64,000 nucleotides of DNA from Rhizobium laguerreae (lineage in GTDB: Bacteria > Pseudomonadota > Alphaproteobacteria > Rhizobiales > Rhizobiaceae), in NCBI RefSeq assembly GCF_002008165.1, contig NZ_MRDM01000002.1:496001-560000 (forward strand). The letters run 5' to 3'. Positions 35,637 to 44,910 of this stretch are shown in pieces. The translations under genes were made by a program, and so were the position numbers. The notes below the pieces were generated by a model that was not told the origin of the DNA, did no database searches, and saw only the letters and a list, made by a program, of their open reading frames with translations. Each line of letters starts with the position of its first letter. Within the stretch, counting starts at the first letter, position 1.

Positions 35637-36092
35637 ATGCCGAGAGAGACCGCTCCCCATATTTTGATCGTTGAGGCCCGCTTCTACGACGACATGGCCG
35701 ACGCCCTGCTCGAAGGCGCGACCTTCGCATTGACAGAGGCCGGCGCTACCTTCGAGGTCGTCACCGTTCCCGGCGCACTGGAAATTCCGGCGGCGATTGC
35801 CATGTCGCTCGATGGAGACGACAATGGCGGAACGCATTATGACGGCTATGTCGCCCTCGGCATGGTCATTCGCGGCGAGACCTATCACTTCGATATCGTG
35901 TCGAACGAATCCTCGCGCGCCTTGATGGATCTTGCGGTCAGCGAGTCCCTTGCCATCGGCAATGGCATCCTGACCGTCGAAAACGACGAACAGGCTTGGG
36001 CGCGCGTGCGCCGCTCGGACAAGGACAAGGGCGGATTTGCCGCTCGTGCAGCTCTGACCATGATCGAGCTGAAGCAGAAACTGGGTGCATAA
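35637..36092 (+). CDS. ribH: 6,7-Dimethyl-8-ribityllumazine synthase
   Basis: Builds the lumazine that RibE consumes. The 151 residues contain the substrate loop PGALEIP and the catalytic histidine in [10 protein letters not shown]. Rhizobia commonly have two lumazine synthases; proximity to ribD/ribE and nusB suggests the RibH1 type, an inference from Brucella-like gene order. It is followed 3 bases later by nusB. It is separated from ribE by 2 kb of minus-strand genes, so it must have its own promoter. Confidence 0.95.
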   Translation: MPRETAPHILIVEARFYDDMADALLEGATFALTEAGATFEVVTVPGALEIPAAIAMSLDGDDNGGTHYDGYVALGMVIRGETYHFDIVSNESSRALMDLAVSESLAIGNGILTVENDEQAWARVRRSDKDKGGFAARAALTMIELKQKLGA

Positions 36093-36095
36093 CGA

Positions 36096-36578
36096 ATGAA
36101 CGACGACAAGACGGAACGGCCGGTCAAGACTGCGAACCAGCGGGGCGCTGCCCGCCTTGCTGCCGTTCAGGCCCTGTATCAGATGGATGTCGGCGGCACG
36201 GGCGTTCTGGAAATCGTGGCTGAATACGAGGCGTACCGTCTTGGTCAGGAAATCGATGGCGCGACTTATCTGAAAGCCGATGCCGCCTGGTTCCGTTCCA
36301 TCGTCTCCGGTGTCGTGCGCGATCAGGTCCGCCTCGATCCGCTGATTGCCGCAGCCCTGCAGGATGATTGGGCGTTGTCGCGCCTCGACAGCACCGTGCG
36401 CGCCATCCTGCGCGCCGGCGTTTTCGAGATCACCGACCGCAAGGACGTCCCCGTGGCGGTCATCGTCACCGAATATGTCGAGATCGCCCAGGCCTTCTTC
36501 GATGACGATGAGCCGAAGCTCGTCAATGCCGTGCTCGACCGCATCGCAAAGCAGGTCCGCGGCGAGGCGAAGAAATAA
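36096..36578 (+). CDS. nusB: Transcription antitermination factor NusB
   Basis: All-helical RNA-binding protein that joins NusE on boxA in rRNA leaders. The 160-residue sequence carries the N-terminal [19 protein letters not shown] and the C-terminal [32 protein letters not shown], both diagnostic. It follows ribH by 3 bases, a widespread pairing. The N-terminal extension of about 15 polar residues is common in alphaproteobacteria. Confidence 0.97.
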   Translation: MNDDKTERPVKTANQRGAARLAAVQALYQMDVGGTGVLEIVAEYEAYRLGQEIDGATYLKADAAWFRSIVSGVVRDQVRLDPLIAAALQDDWALSRLDSTVRAILRAGVFEITDRKDVPVAVIVTEYVEIAQAFFDDDEPKLVNAVLDRIAKQVRGEAKK

Positions 36579-36776
36579 GTCTTTAGCCGCCAAACAATCC
36601 CCCTACGCCTTTCTTTGTACCGCAATGGTTTTCGCCCGTTGCGGTCTTGACGCCACGTGATCGACCACGCAATCTCCGCACCGCTTAGCTGTGGCATTTC
36701 TGTGGAGAGGAAGGCGATTCGGCGGCGTATCTGCCGGAGAAGGAGTGAGCTCCGGCCTATGGGAGGAAAGAGCGAA

Positions 36777-38915
36777 ATGACGATTCTTTTATGCGTAATC
36801 GCATGCGGTCTGCTCTCGGTGGTTTATGCCGCCTGGGCAACCCGGTCGGTGCTTGCCGCCGATCAGGGCAATAGCCGCATGCAGGAGATCGCGGGCTATA
36901 TCCGCGAAGGCGCTCAAGCCTATCTGACGCGCCAGTACAGAACCATTGCCATTGTCGGCGTTGTTGTTTTCATTTTAGCCTGGCTGCTTCTTTCCGCCGA
37001 GGCCGCGATCGGCTTCCTGATCGGCGCCGTGCTTTCCGGTGCTGCCGGTTTCATCGGCATGCATGTCTCCGTCCGCGCCAATGTGCGCACCGCCCAAGCG
37101 GCTTCCGTCAGCCTTTCCGCCGGCCTCGACATCGCCTTCAAGTCGGGTGCGATCACCGGCATGCTGGTGGCTGGCTTGGCGCTGCTTGGCGTCTCCATCT
37201 ACTATACGGTCTTGACCATCGGGCTCGGCCATGAGAGCGGCTCGCGCGAAGTCATCGATGCGCTGGTGGCGCTCGGCTTCGGCGCTTCGCTGATCTCGAT
37301 CTTCGCCCGTCTCGGCGGCGGCATCTTCACCAAGGGCGCCGATGTCGGCGGCGATCTGGTCGGCAAGGTGGAAGCCGGCATTCCCGAAGACGATCCGCGC
37401 AACCCGGCAACGATCGCCGATAACGTCGGCGACAATGTCGGCGACTGCGCCGGCATGGCGGCCGACCTTTTCGAAACCTATGCGGTCTCGGTCGTCGCCA
37501 CCATGGTTCTCGCGGCGATCTTCTTTGCCGGCGCGCCGATCCTCCAATCTGCGATGGTCTATCCGCTGGCAATCTGCGGCGCCTGCATCATCACCTCGAT
37601 CATCGGCACCTTCTTCGTCAAGCTCGGCTCGAACGGCTCGATCATGGGCGCGCTCTACAAGGGCCTCATTGTCACCGGCCTGCTGTCGATCGTCGGTCTT
37701 GGCGCTGCAACCTCACTCACCATCGGCTGGGGATCGATCGGCTCCGTCGGAGGCGCCGACATATCAGGCGCGAACCTCTTCTTCTGCGGCGTCATCGGCC
37801 TCGTCGTCACCGCGCTGATCGTCGTGATCACTGAATATTATACCGGCACGGGTAAGCGCCCGGTCGTCTCGATCGCCCAGGCCTCGGTCACCGGTCACGG
37901 CACTAACGTCATCCAGGGCCTGGCGGTTTCACTGGAATCGACGGCACTGCCGGCGATCGTCATCGTTGGCGGCATTCTCGCCACTTACCAGCTCGGCGGC
38001 CTGTTCGGCACCGGCATTGCGGTCACGGCCATGCTCGGCATCGCCGGAATGATCGTCGCGCTCGACGCGTTCGGACCGGTGACGGACAATGCCGGCGGTA
38101 TCGCCGAAATGTCGCATCTGCCGCCGGAGGTGCGCAAATCCACGGATGCGCTCGATGCCGTCGGCAATACGACCAAGGCCGTGACCAAGGGCTACGCCAT
38201 CGGTTCTGCCGGTCTCGGCGCCCTGGTGCTCTTCGCAGCCTACTCCTATGACCTCAAATATTTTGTGGCGAATGGCGACAAGTTCCCTTATTTTGCCGGC
38301 ATCGGCGAAATTTCCTTCGATCTTTCCAACCCTTACGTGGTGGCTGGATTGATCTTCGGAGGTCTCATTCCTTACCTCTTCGGCGGCATCGCCATGACCG
38401 CCGTCGGCCGTGCGGCCGGCGCGATCGTCGAGGAAGTGCGTCGTCAGTTCAAGGAAAAACCCGGCATCATGCAGGGTACGGAAAAGCCGGATTACGGCAG
38501 GGCGGTCGACCTTCTGACCAAGGCCGCCATCCGCGAGATGATCGTGCCGTCGCTGCTGCCGGTGCTGGCGCCGATCGTGGTCTATTTCGGCGTGCTTCTC
38601 ATCTCCGGCTCCAAGGCCTCCGCCTTTGCTGCCCTCGGCGCATCGCTACTCGGCGTCATCATCAACGGCCTCTTCGTCGCCATCTCGATGACATCGGGCG
38701 GTGGCGCCTGGGACAATGCCAAGAAGAGCTTCGAAGATGGTTTCGTTGACAAGGACGGCGTGCGTCACATGAAGGGCTCGGATGCGCACAAGGCCTCCGT
38801 CACCGGCGATACCGTCGGCGATCCCTACAAGGATACCGCCGGCCCCGCCGTCAACCCGGCGATCAAGATCACCAACATCGTCGCGCTGCTGCTGCTGGCC
38901 GTTCTCGCCGGATAA
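36777..38915 (+). CDS. hppA: Proton-translocating inorganic pyrophosphatase
   Basis: Membrane-integral pump that couples pyrophosphate hydrolysis to proton export. The 712 residues form about 16 helices. The pyrophosphate site is in the [23 protein letters not shown] region, with the second acidic motif [19 protein letters not shown] and the third near the C-terminus ([24 protein letters not shown]). GNTTKA has lysine at K467, where potassium-dependent enzymes have alanine, so this is the potassium-independent, H+-pumping class. I chose ATG 36777 because GGGAGGAAAGAGC precedes it; upstream starts lack a ribosome site. Confidence 0.97.
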   Translation: MTILLCVIACGLLSVVYAAWATRSVLAADQGNSRMQEIAGYIREGAQAYLTRQYRTIAIVGVVVFILAWLLLSAEAAIGFLIGAVLSGAAGFIGMHVSVRANVRTAQAASVSLSAGLDIAFKSGAITGMLVAGLALLGVSIYYTVLTIGLGHESGSREVIDALVALGFGASLISIFARLGGGIFTKGADVGGDLVGKVEAGIPEDDPRNPATIADNVGDNVGDCAGMAADLFETYAVSVVATMVLAAIFFAGAPILQSAMVYPLAICGACIITSIIGTFFVKLGSNGSIMGALYKGLIVTGLLSIVGLGAATSLTIGWGSIGSVGGADISGANLFFCGVIGLVVTALIVVITEYYTGTGKRPVVSIAQASVTGHGTNVIQGLAVSLESTALPAIVIVGGILATYQLGGLFGTGIAVTAMLGIAGMIVALDAFGPVTDNAGGIAEMSHLPPEVRKSTDALDAVGNTTKAVTKGYAIGSAGLGALVLFAAYSYDLKYFVANGDKFPYFAGIGEISFDLSNPYVVAGLIFGGLIPYLFGGIAMTAVGRAAGAIVEEVRRQFKEKPGIMQGTEKPDYGRAVDLLTKAAIREMIVPSLLPVLAPIVVYFGVLLISGSKASAFAALGASLLGVIINGLFVAISMTSGGGAWDNAKKSFEDGFVDKDGVRHMKGSDAHKASVTGDTVGDPYKDTAGPAVNPAIKITNIVALLLLAVLAG

Positions 38916-38963
38916 ACAACGGCGCCGGCTTGGCACACTTCAAGCTGACGCAGCGACCATCAA

Positions 38964-38995
38964 AAAACCCCGCCGGAGCGATCCGGCGGGGTTTT
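38964..38995. terminator. Bidirectional terminator, hppA / bamE
   Basis: AAAACCCCGCCGG (38964-38976) is exactly complementary to CCGGCGGGGTTTT (38983-38995) with a 6-base loop, between two convergent genes. Confidence 0.94.
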
Positions 38996-39013
38996 CGTAT
39001 AAGGCGTGTCAGA

Positions 39014-39547
39014 TCAGCGCAGGCTGCTTGGGTTCTGCGGCGTGCCGCCGGCGCCACCGCCGAACAGGCTGCGGGCAGCACTCGCAGCGCTGCCGCCGGA
39101 AAGCATCTGTTGCAGGAAGGTGAGTTCCTTGCCGCCGGTCGGCGTGACGCGTCCGATCGTGTCGAACACCTTGCCGTCCTGCAGCGCATAGTTGGCGCGG
39201 CGGCTGACGACGCCGTCCTTGTCGAAATAGATTGCCAGAACGCTCTGATCGACGACCTTCAGTTTCTGGAAGGCGACCGCACGCGTGCGCCGCTGCGAGA
39301 TGTAATAGAAGACTTCGCCGTCGAAGGTCGCCGTCGTCGACGGGGTGCCGAGCGAAAGCAGCACCTGCTCGCGGCTGGAACCTTCCGGAACCAAGTTCAG
39401 CGACTGCTGGTCGGCGACGTAGCCGCCGTTGAGAACGGTGCTGGTCTGGCAACCGGAGAGAGCGGTAGTGGAGGCAATTATGAGGGCAATGGCCGCATTG
39501 CTGAAGAATTTCATGTCAGACTTGAAATACCGTTTCTTCAACGACAT
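39014..39547 (-). CDS. bamE: Outer-membrane assembly lipoprotein BamE (OmlA)
   Basis: Small lipoprotein of the beta-barrel assembly machine. The N-terminus has a lipoprotein signal with lipobox L30-S-G-C33, and the mature part matches SmpA/OmlA (VPEGSSREQVLLSLGTPSTTATFDGEVFYYISQ). The tail ends in a glycine-rich segment typical of rhizobial members. Two starts are possible: ATG 39547 has GGGAG close by (177 residues), ATG 39514 has none (166 residues); I used the longer. It is divergent from the bc1 chaperone gene. Confidence 0.93.
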   Translation of the reverse strand: MSLKKRYFKSDMKFFSNAAIALIIASTTALSGCQTSTVLNGGYVADQQSLNLVPEGSSREQVLLSLGTPSTTATFDGEVFYYISQRRTRAVAFQKLKVVDQSVLAIYFDKDGVVSRRANYALQDGKVFDTIGRVTPTGGKELTFLQQMLSGGSAASAARSLFGGGAGGTPQNPSSLR

Positions 39548-39793
39548 CTACTCCCTGTGAGTGTCGATAGCAGCCATTCTGGGCCTTGCACGCTTTACCT
39601 CCTGCAAAACCATTGTGGCCATTCCGGGTCGAATTTCCCGAATTCGCTTCGCTGACGCGTCGAAGGCGTCGTCCAGAAACTGGCCATGATCGGCATTGCA
39701 ATTCGCGCCTGCTTCGGTAAACCAGCTTTCGAAATCATGCAACAAGGCCAGACGCCAGCCGGCATGAAGAATGAGGCATTTCCGGAAAAAACA

Positions 39794-40342
39794 ATGATCC
39801 TCGGGCTCTTCCGCAAGAAAAACAACAATCAGGCGATCGTCGACAGGCAATATGCGGCGTTGGCGGCGGCCGCGCGCATGCCGGAACTCTACGAGCGGCT
39901 CAATGTGCCGGATACGGTCATGGGCCGTTTCGAGATGCTGTCGATAGTCATGATTCTGTTTTTTCGCCGCACCCGTGCTTCCGCCACCAGCGGCCAGGAG
40001 ATCGCCCAGGAGATCGTCGACGCGTTCTTCCAGGATATCGACTATTCGATCCGCGAACTCGGCATCGGCGACAACAGCGTGCCCAAGCGCATGAAAAAGC
40101 TCGCCGGTATGTTTTACGGCCGGCTCGAAGCCTATTCGAAGGCGATGGACACCGGCGATGCCGAAGCCCTCGTTCTTGCCCTTCAGCGCAATATTTACCC
40201 CGAAATCGCGACGCCGACCGATATGTCCGGTCTCGCCGGATGGATGATGGCCGCAGAATCGCATCTGTCCGCCGTTGCCGAAGAGGTAATTGCCACCGGT
40301 TCGGCAACGCTCCCACCGGTCGCCTGCCCGCCGATCACCTGA
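39794..40342 (+). CDS. Ubiquinol-cytochrome c chaperone family protein
   Basis: A 182-residue homologue of the Cbp3/UQCC1 assembly factors of cytochrome bc1. The conserved core is IVDRQYAALAAAARMPELYERLNVPDTVMGRFEMLSIVMILFFRR and the later SIRELGIGDNSVPKRMKKLAGMFYGRL helix pair. It acts on cytochrome b during complex III assembly in the inner membrane (known from mitochondria and Rhodobacter-like bacteria). ATG 39794 gives a compact N-terminus; the longer frame from 39686 reads through the bamE promoter. It is followed by yceD after 11 bases. Confidence 0.93.
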   Translation: MILGLFRKKNNNQAIVDRQYAALAAAARMPELYERLNVPDTVMGRFEMLSIVMILFFRRTRASATSGQEIAQEIVDAFFQDIDYSIRELGIGDNSVPKRMKKLAGMFYGRLEAYSKAMDTGDAEALVLALQRNIYPEIATPTDMSGLAGWMMAAESHLSAVAEEVIATGSATLPPVACPPIT

Positions 40343-40353
40343 AGGAGGAAACG

Positions 40354-40908
40354 ATGCAGAATGATCGGGACGATGTTCCCTTCTCCTATCAAGTCAAGGT
40401 CGGCCACATCTCGGCCAACCCCGTCGAGGTTCATGTCGAGGCCGACGCCAGCGAACTGAAGGCGTTGGCCCGGACCTGGAACGTCGTCTCCGTCGACGAT
40501 TTCAGCGCCGATCTGCAGATTGCCCGCTGGAAGCGCGACGGCGTGCGCATCAAGGGCCGCGTGCAGGCGAAGATCGTCCAGTCCTGCGTCGTGACGCTGG
40601 AACCGGTCGAATCCGCCATCGACGAGAGCTTCGAGCAGATCTTCGTGCCGGAGGGCTCCAAGCTTGCCCGTCAGGCCGGCAACGACGCCGGCGAGATGCT
40701 GCTCGATCCCGACGGTCCTGATCTGCCCGAGAACTTTGTCGGCGATACGATCGACGCCGGCGAGGTGGTTGCCGAATTCGCCGCTCTGGCGATCGATCCC
40801 TATCCGCGCAAGCCGGGTATCGAATTCGCCGGCCATGTCGAAGACAGCGGCGAGGACGACAAAAAGCCCTCCGCTTTCGCGGCTCTCAAGGACTGGAAAA
40901 AGGACTGA
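40354..40908 (+). CDS. YceD/DUF177 family protein
   Basis: A 184-residue soluble protein of the YceD (DUF177) family. It shows [14 protein letters not shown], then the hallmark [20 protein letters not shown] (cysteine after two glutamine-type positions) and a C-terminal acidic region ending in [13 protein letters not shown]. Family members accumulate with 23S rRNA metabolism genes (plant DUF177 affects 23S rRNA), but the bacterial role is not settled. AAGGAGGAA precedes ATG 40354. It is placed before plsX as in many bacteria, except that the usual rpmF between them is absent, as in other rhizobia. Confidence 0.93.
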   Translation: MQNDRDDVPFSYQVKVGHISANPVEVHVEADASELKALARTWNVVSVDDFSADLQIARWKRDGVRIKGRVQAKIVQSCVVTLEPVESAIDESFEQIFVPEGSKLARQAGNDAGEMLLDPDGPDLPENFVGDTIDAGEVVAEFAALAIDPYPRKPGIEFAGHVEDSGEDDKKPSAFAALKDWKKD

Positions 40909-41006
40909 AGCCCCTCTGGCATTTGACACAATTCAGTTGTAAGCGACGCCAAAACCGGTATTTTGGCCGAAATTTCGCCCTCGGCGAAAAGAAGGATCAG
41001 GGACGC

Positions 41007-42053
41007 GTGATCAGAATATCTCTCGACCTCATGGGTGGCGACTTTGGTCCCCAGGTTGTCATCCCCGGCGCCGCCAAGGCGTTGGATCGGCATCCGGATA
41101 TTTCCTTCGTTCTCTATGGTCTCAAGGAACAGTGCGATCCGGTTCTCGCCAAGTTTCCGAAGCTGAGGGAAAAATCGATCTTTCACGACTGCGAGCTTGC
41201 CGTCGCCATGGATGAGAAGCCGAGCCAGGCGCTGCGCCGTGGCCGCTACATCTCCACCATGTGGCGCTCGATCGCGGCGGTGAAGACCGGTGACGCTGAT
41301 GTCGCGGTCTCGGCCGGCAATACCGGCGCGCTGATGGCGATGGCGAAGTTCTGTCTGCGCACCATGGCCAATATCGAGCGTCCCGCGATCGCCGCGATCT
41401 GGCCGACGCTGAAGGGTGAGAGCATCGTGCTCGATGTTGGGGCGACGATCGGCGCCGATGCGCAGCAGCTGATGGATTTTGCCCTGATGGGCGGCGCGAT
41501 GGCGCGCGCGCTTTTCGAGGTCGAACGTCCGACGGTCGGTCTTCTGAACGTCGGCGTCGAGGAGATGAAGGGCCAGGAGGAGGTCAAGGAGGCCGGCCGG
41601 CTGTTGCGCGAGGCGAACATCGATTCGCTCGAATATTCCGGCTTCGTCGAGGGCAACGACCTTGGCAAGGGCACGGTCGACGTTGTCGTCACCGAAGGCT
41701 TTTCCGGCAATATCGCCCTGAAAACCGCCGAAGGCACAGCCAAGCAGATCGGCGAATATCTGCGTGCCGCCATGTCGCGCACGCTGCTGGCCCGTATCGG
41801 CTACCTCTTTGCCAAAAGCGCCTTCGACATGCTTCGCGAGAAGCTCGATCCGAGCAAGGTCAATGGCGGCGTGTTTCTCGGCTTGAACGGCATCGTCATC
41901 AAGAGCCATGGCGGGGCGAATGCCGAAGGCATCGCAGCCGCCATCGAAGTCGGCTACGACATGGCCAAGAACGGCCTCAATCAGAAAATAGAAAACGATC
42001 TTAAGAAATATCATGCCAAGCGGCTGCCCCCGATGGGCCCGGAAGCGGCATGA
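41007..42053 (+). CDS. plsX: Acyl-ACP:phosphate acyltransferase PlsX
   Basis: Makes acyl-phosphate from acyl-ACP for phospholipid synthesis, peripheral on the inner membrane. The GTG start at 41007 has AAGGATCAGGG upstream and yields the canonical [15 protein letters not shown]. The 348 residues include GNTGALMA, the HSRD-like region ([13 protein letters not shown]), and [14 protein letters not shown]. The frame is open back to 40923 with no ribosome site. Its stop overlaps an alternative start of fabH, showing coupling. Confidence 0.96.
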
Positions 42054-42073
42054 GCGATGGGGTTCAATCAAAG

Positions 42074-43045
42074 ATGATCCGTTCAGTGGTTCGCGGGTTC
42101 GGAGCCGCACTTCCGAAGCGCGTAATGACCAATCGTGACATGGAGGCCATCGTCGATACATCGGACGAATGGATCGTCCAGCGTACCGGCATCCGCCAGC
42201 GTTATGTCGCCGGTGATGACGAAACGACGGCGTCGCTGGGCGAGGCGGCTGCGCGCGCAGCCCTTGCCAATGGCGGCCTGACGCCTGCCGATATCGATCT
42301 TGTCATCTGTGCCACCTCGACGCCGGATAACACGTTTCCGGCGACGTCGGTCAACATCCAGAACCGCCTCGGCATGAACCACGGCTTCGCGTTCGACGTC
42401 CAGGCTGTCTGCACCGGTTTCGTCTATGCGGTGACGACCGCGGATGCCTATATCCGCGGCGGGCTTGCCAAGCGCGTTCTCGTCATCGGCGCCGAAACTT
42501 TTTCGCGCATTCTTGACTGGAACGACCGCACCACCTGCGTGCTTTTCGGCGACGGCGCCGGCGCGATCGTGCTCGAAGCGACCGAAGGCGAGGGCACCGT
42601 TGCCGATCGCGGCGTGCTGACCGCACATCTGCGTTCCGACGGCTCGCACAAAGAAAAGCTCTATGTCGATGGCGGCCCGTCGACGACGGGCACTGTCGGT
42701 AAGCTGCGCATGGAAGGCCGCGAGGTCTTCAAATACGCCGTCGGCATGATCACCGATGTCATCCAGGCGGCTTTCGATTCGACCGGCACCACAGCCGATG
42801 ACCTCGACTGGCTGGTACCGCACCAGGCCAATCGCCGCATCATCGACGGTTCGGCGAAGAAGCTGAACATCGATGCCGCGAAGGTCGTCATCACCGTCGA
42901 CCTGCACGGCAATACGTCGGCTGCCTCGATCCCGTTGGCACTTGCGACCGCTGCCGGCGACGGCCGCATCAAGAAGGGTGACCTGGTGATGCTCGAAGCG
43001 ATGGGCGGCGGCTTTACCTGGGGTGCGGTTCTGCTGCGCTGGTAG
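42074..43045 (+). CDS. fabH: Beta-ketoacyl-ACP synthase III
   Basis: Starts fatty-acid synthesis by condensing acetyl-CoA with malonyl-ACP. From ATG 42074 the protein has 323 residues, starting [14 protein letters not shown]. The triad is C113 (VQAVCTGF), histidine in PHQANRRI and asparagine in [11 protein letters not shown] 42050, overlapping the plsX stop, would add 8 residues and cannot be excluded. Follows plsX as in most bacteria. Confidence 0.96.
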   Translation: MIRSVVRGFGAALPKRVMTNRDMEAIVDTSDEWIVQRTGIRQRYVAGDDETTASLGEAAARAALANGGLTPADIDLVICATSTPDNTFPATSVNIQNRLGMNHGFAFDVQAVCTGFVYAVTTADAYIRGGLAKRVLVIGAETFSRILDWNDRTTCVLFGDGAGAIVLEATEGEGTVADRGVLTAHLRSDGSHKEKLYVDGGPSTTGTVGKLRMEGREVFKYAVGMITDVIQAAFDSTGTTADDLDWLVPHQANRRIIDGSAKKLNIDAAKVVITVDLHGNTSAASIPLALATAAGDGRIKKGDLVMLEAMGGGFTWGAVLLRW

Positions 43046-43149
43046 GCAAGAAACCTAAAAAACTGGCGGCGAACAAGAGCTTGACCGTAAGGCGCAAGAC
43101 AAATACTCTTCGTGCGATTTCACAAAATATTTGTATGGGCGGGGAAACC

Positions 43150-43488
43150 ATGACCGGAAAAACAGTGACGCGAGCAGACCTGGCGGAATCCGTTTTCCGA
43201 AAGGTCGGGCTTTCCCGGACCGAATCTGCCGAACTTGTGGAAACCGTCATCGACGAGATCTGCAACGCCATCGTGCGTGGCGAAACCGTCAAGCTTTCCT
43301 CCTTCGCCACCTTCCAGGTGCGCGACAAGAACGAGCGGATCGGCCGCAACCCGAAGACAGGCGAAGAGGTTCCGATTTCCCCCCGCCGGGTCATGACCTT
43401 CAAGGCGTCGAACGTGTTGAAGACACGCATCCTCAAATCGCATGTCGCTCGCAAGATCAAGTTGAAGCCGCTGAATCCGGCTCCCTGA
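43150..43488 (+). CDS. ihfA: Integration host factor subunit alpha
   Basis: Sequence-specific DNA-bending protein, partner of IhfB. The 112 residues have the HU/IHF fold: N-terminal [25 protein letters not shown] helices, then the beta-arm bearing [15 protein letters not shown], whose proline intercalates into DNA. The C-terminus is about 10 residues longer and basic ([13 protein letters not shown]). I chose ATG 43150 with GGGGAAACC before it. A hairpin with T-run follows. Confidence 0.95.
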   Translation: MTGKTVTRADLAESVFRKVGLSRTESAELVETVIDEICNAIVRGETVKLSSFATFQVRDKNERIGRNPKTGEEVPISPRRVMTFKASNVLKTRILKSHVARKIKLKPLNPAP

Positions 43489-43493
43489 TAATC

Positions 43494-43522
43494 GGCTTCC
43501 CATTTCGGAAGCGGCTTTTTTT
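43494..43522 (+). terminator. Terminator after ihfA
   Basis: GCTTCC (43495-43500) and GGAAGC (43507-43512) around a 6-base loop, followed by GGC and a seven-T run, 6 bases after the stop codon. Confidence 0.75.
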
Positions 43523-43639
43523 CTCTCTCGCACTCTCGATCCTTGTGCGCAACGTCAAGACATGACTTGAATTGTCGGCGCCAAACCGTTGAAATATGAT
43601 GAGTCGCCGTAGGATCGAGCCGCGAGGTCGCGTAGCAGC

Positions 43640-44179
43640 ATGACGTTGGACAAGAGCCCCGATGCCTTTCGCACCATCAGCGAAGTCGCAGACGATCTTG
43701 ATCTGCCGCAGCATGTGCTGCGCTTCTGGGAGACGCGGTTTCCCCAGATAAAGCCGATGAAGCGCGGCGGCGGCCGTCGCTACTATCGGCCGGAGGACGT
43801 GGACCTCCTCAAGGGCATCCGGCATTTGCTCTATGATCATGGCTATACGATCAAGGGTGTGCAGAAGCTTCTGAAGACCAATGGCAATAAGTTCGTCGTA
43901 TCGGTCGGCCATGGCGATCTCGCCAGCGTCGAGGCGCTCGCGTCGGGCGTGCAGGACATGGGTGCAGGGGAACCGCGCGTCGGCATGGCCGATGAAGACC
44001 AGATCGTCGGCCGCGCCAAGCCGCCGATCACCCGCCGGTTCTTCAATTTCGTCGCCGGAGACGACGAGCAGGAAGTCTCGATCGGCAAATCGAGCGTTGG
44101 CAAGGAAGACAGGGCGCTGCTGCAGGAGGCACTCTACGACCTCCTGGAATGCAAGCGTCTGCTCGATCAGGTGCGCTGA
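43640..44179 (+). CDS. MerR family transcriptional regulator
   Basis: A 179-residue regulator with an N-terminal MerR winged helix: [48 protein letters not shown] (about 11-58). Here the usual R-Y-YE is replaced by VLRFWETRF, as in the group found after ihfA in alphaproteobacteria. The C-terminal half is acidic and helical with no metal-binding cysteines, so it is not a metal sensor. The effector is unknown. Confidence 0.92.
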   Translation: MTLDKSPDAFRTISEVADDLDLPQHVLRFWETRFPQIKPMKRGGGRRYYRPEDVDLLKGIRHLLYDHGYTIKGVQKLLKTNGNKFVVSVGHGDLASVEALASGVQDMGAGEPRVGMADEDQIVGRAKPPITRRFFNFVAGDDEQEVSIGKSSVGKEDRALLQEALYDLLECKRLLDQVR

Positions 44180-44188
44180 ACAGGAAAG

Positions 44189-44536
44189 TCAGGCTTCGGT
44201 AAGCCGCTTCATCGCCTGTTCGAGTTCGCTGAGCTGGAAGGGTTTTTGCAACACGGGCAGCGTGCTTGGGCTGCTGCCATCAGGCGGTGTGCCGTATCCC
44301 GTCGCATAGAGATAGGGTTTTCCGCGTTCGTCGAGCAGCTTTGCGACCGGCAACGAACTCTGCCCGGCAAGCGAGACGTCGAGAATTGCAGCGTCGAACT
44401 CCGTATCCCTGGCGGCTGTCAGCGCTCGTTCCAGGTCGGGCGCGCTGGCGCAGACCCGGTAGCCGAGATCGGCAAGCATGTCCTCAAGCAGCATGGCAAT
44501 CAGCGCGTCGTCTTCGACGATGAATATGTCTTTCAT
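44189..44536 (-). CDS. Stand-alone response regulator receiver
   Basis: A 115-residue single REC domain: acidic pocket VEDD (residues 7-10), phosphorylated D53 in AAILDVSLAG, and the conserved lysine in VLQKPFQL. No output domain, so it may act as a phosphate shuttle or sink (CheY/DivK-like layout). I took ATG 44536; the longer frame from 44662 lies in the repeat upstream. It ends 9 bases after the merR stop and is divergent from the hybrid kinase with 374 bases between them, so a partnership is plausible but not proven. Confidence 0.9.
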   Translation of the reverse strand: MKDIFIVEDDALIAMLLEDMLADLGYRVCASAPDLERALTAARDTEFDAAILDVSLAGQSSLPVAKLLDERGKPYLYATGYGTPPDGSSPSTLPVLQKPFQLSELEQAMKRLTEA

Positions 44537-44910
44537 GATCCCGTTCACCCATTGCCCCTTGCTAAAGCATGTCGCGCAAAAGTGTGCTGCGGTTTTGCGA
44601 TAACGACATGCGCAAAAACAAAGATCTAAAGCGCAAGGAGCGAATCTGAAAGATTGCGACACGCTTTAGGCATGAGGTTTATGTGGCTGCTTGCACGGCT
44701 CGTCAAGACGTGGTGGCCGGCAGTGCGAGAAACAGCATATTGCCGGTTGAAATTCGATATGCAAAAGCTGGAGTGCCGTCTCCGCAACGGCTCCTGCATA
44801 ATTTCCTTAATCGGAATCGATTTATGAATAAATTATGCAGCAATTCAAAGCGTTGCAGCGTCTTTTGCGGCTCTCGAAAAGACGCGCGGCGCTGTAAGAA
44901 GGGGTGTCGA
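44537..44910. other. Intergenic region between receiver and hybrid kinase
   Basis: Apart from the repeat at 44563-44668 it holds a stretch (44740-44860) with moderate AT content that could contain the kinase promoter. Frames running into the kinase from 44683 lack a ribosome site and are not supported as coding. Confidence 0.5.
44563..44668. repeat. Rhizobial intergenic repeat
   Basis: GCATGTCGCGCAAAAGTGTG...CAAAGATCTAAAGCGC and the following GCGACACGCTTTAG: the halves GCATGTCGCGCAAAA and TTTTGCG..AACGACATGC form one stem (about 44565-44613), and CTAAAGCG / CGCTTTAG form an outer one (44625-44668). This is a very familiar sequence of Rhizobium intergenic regions, identified from memory. Confidence 0.8.
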
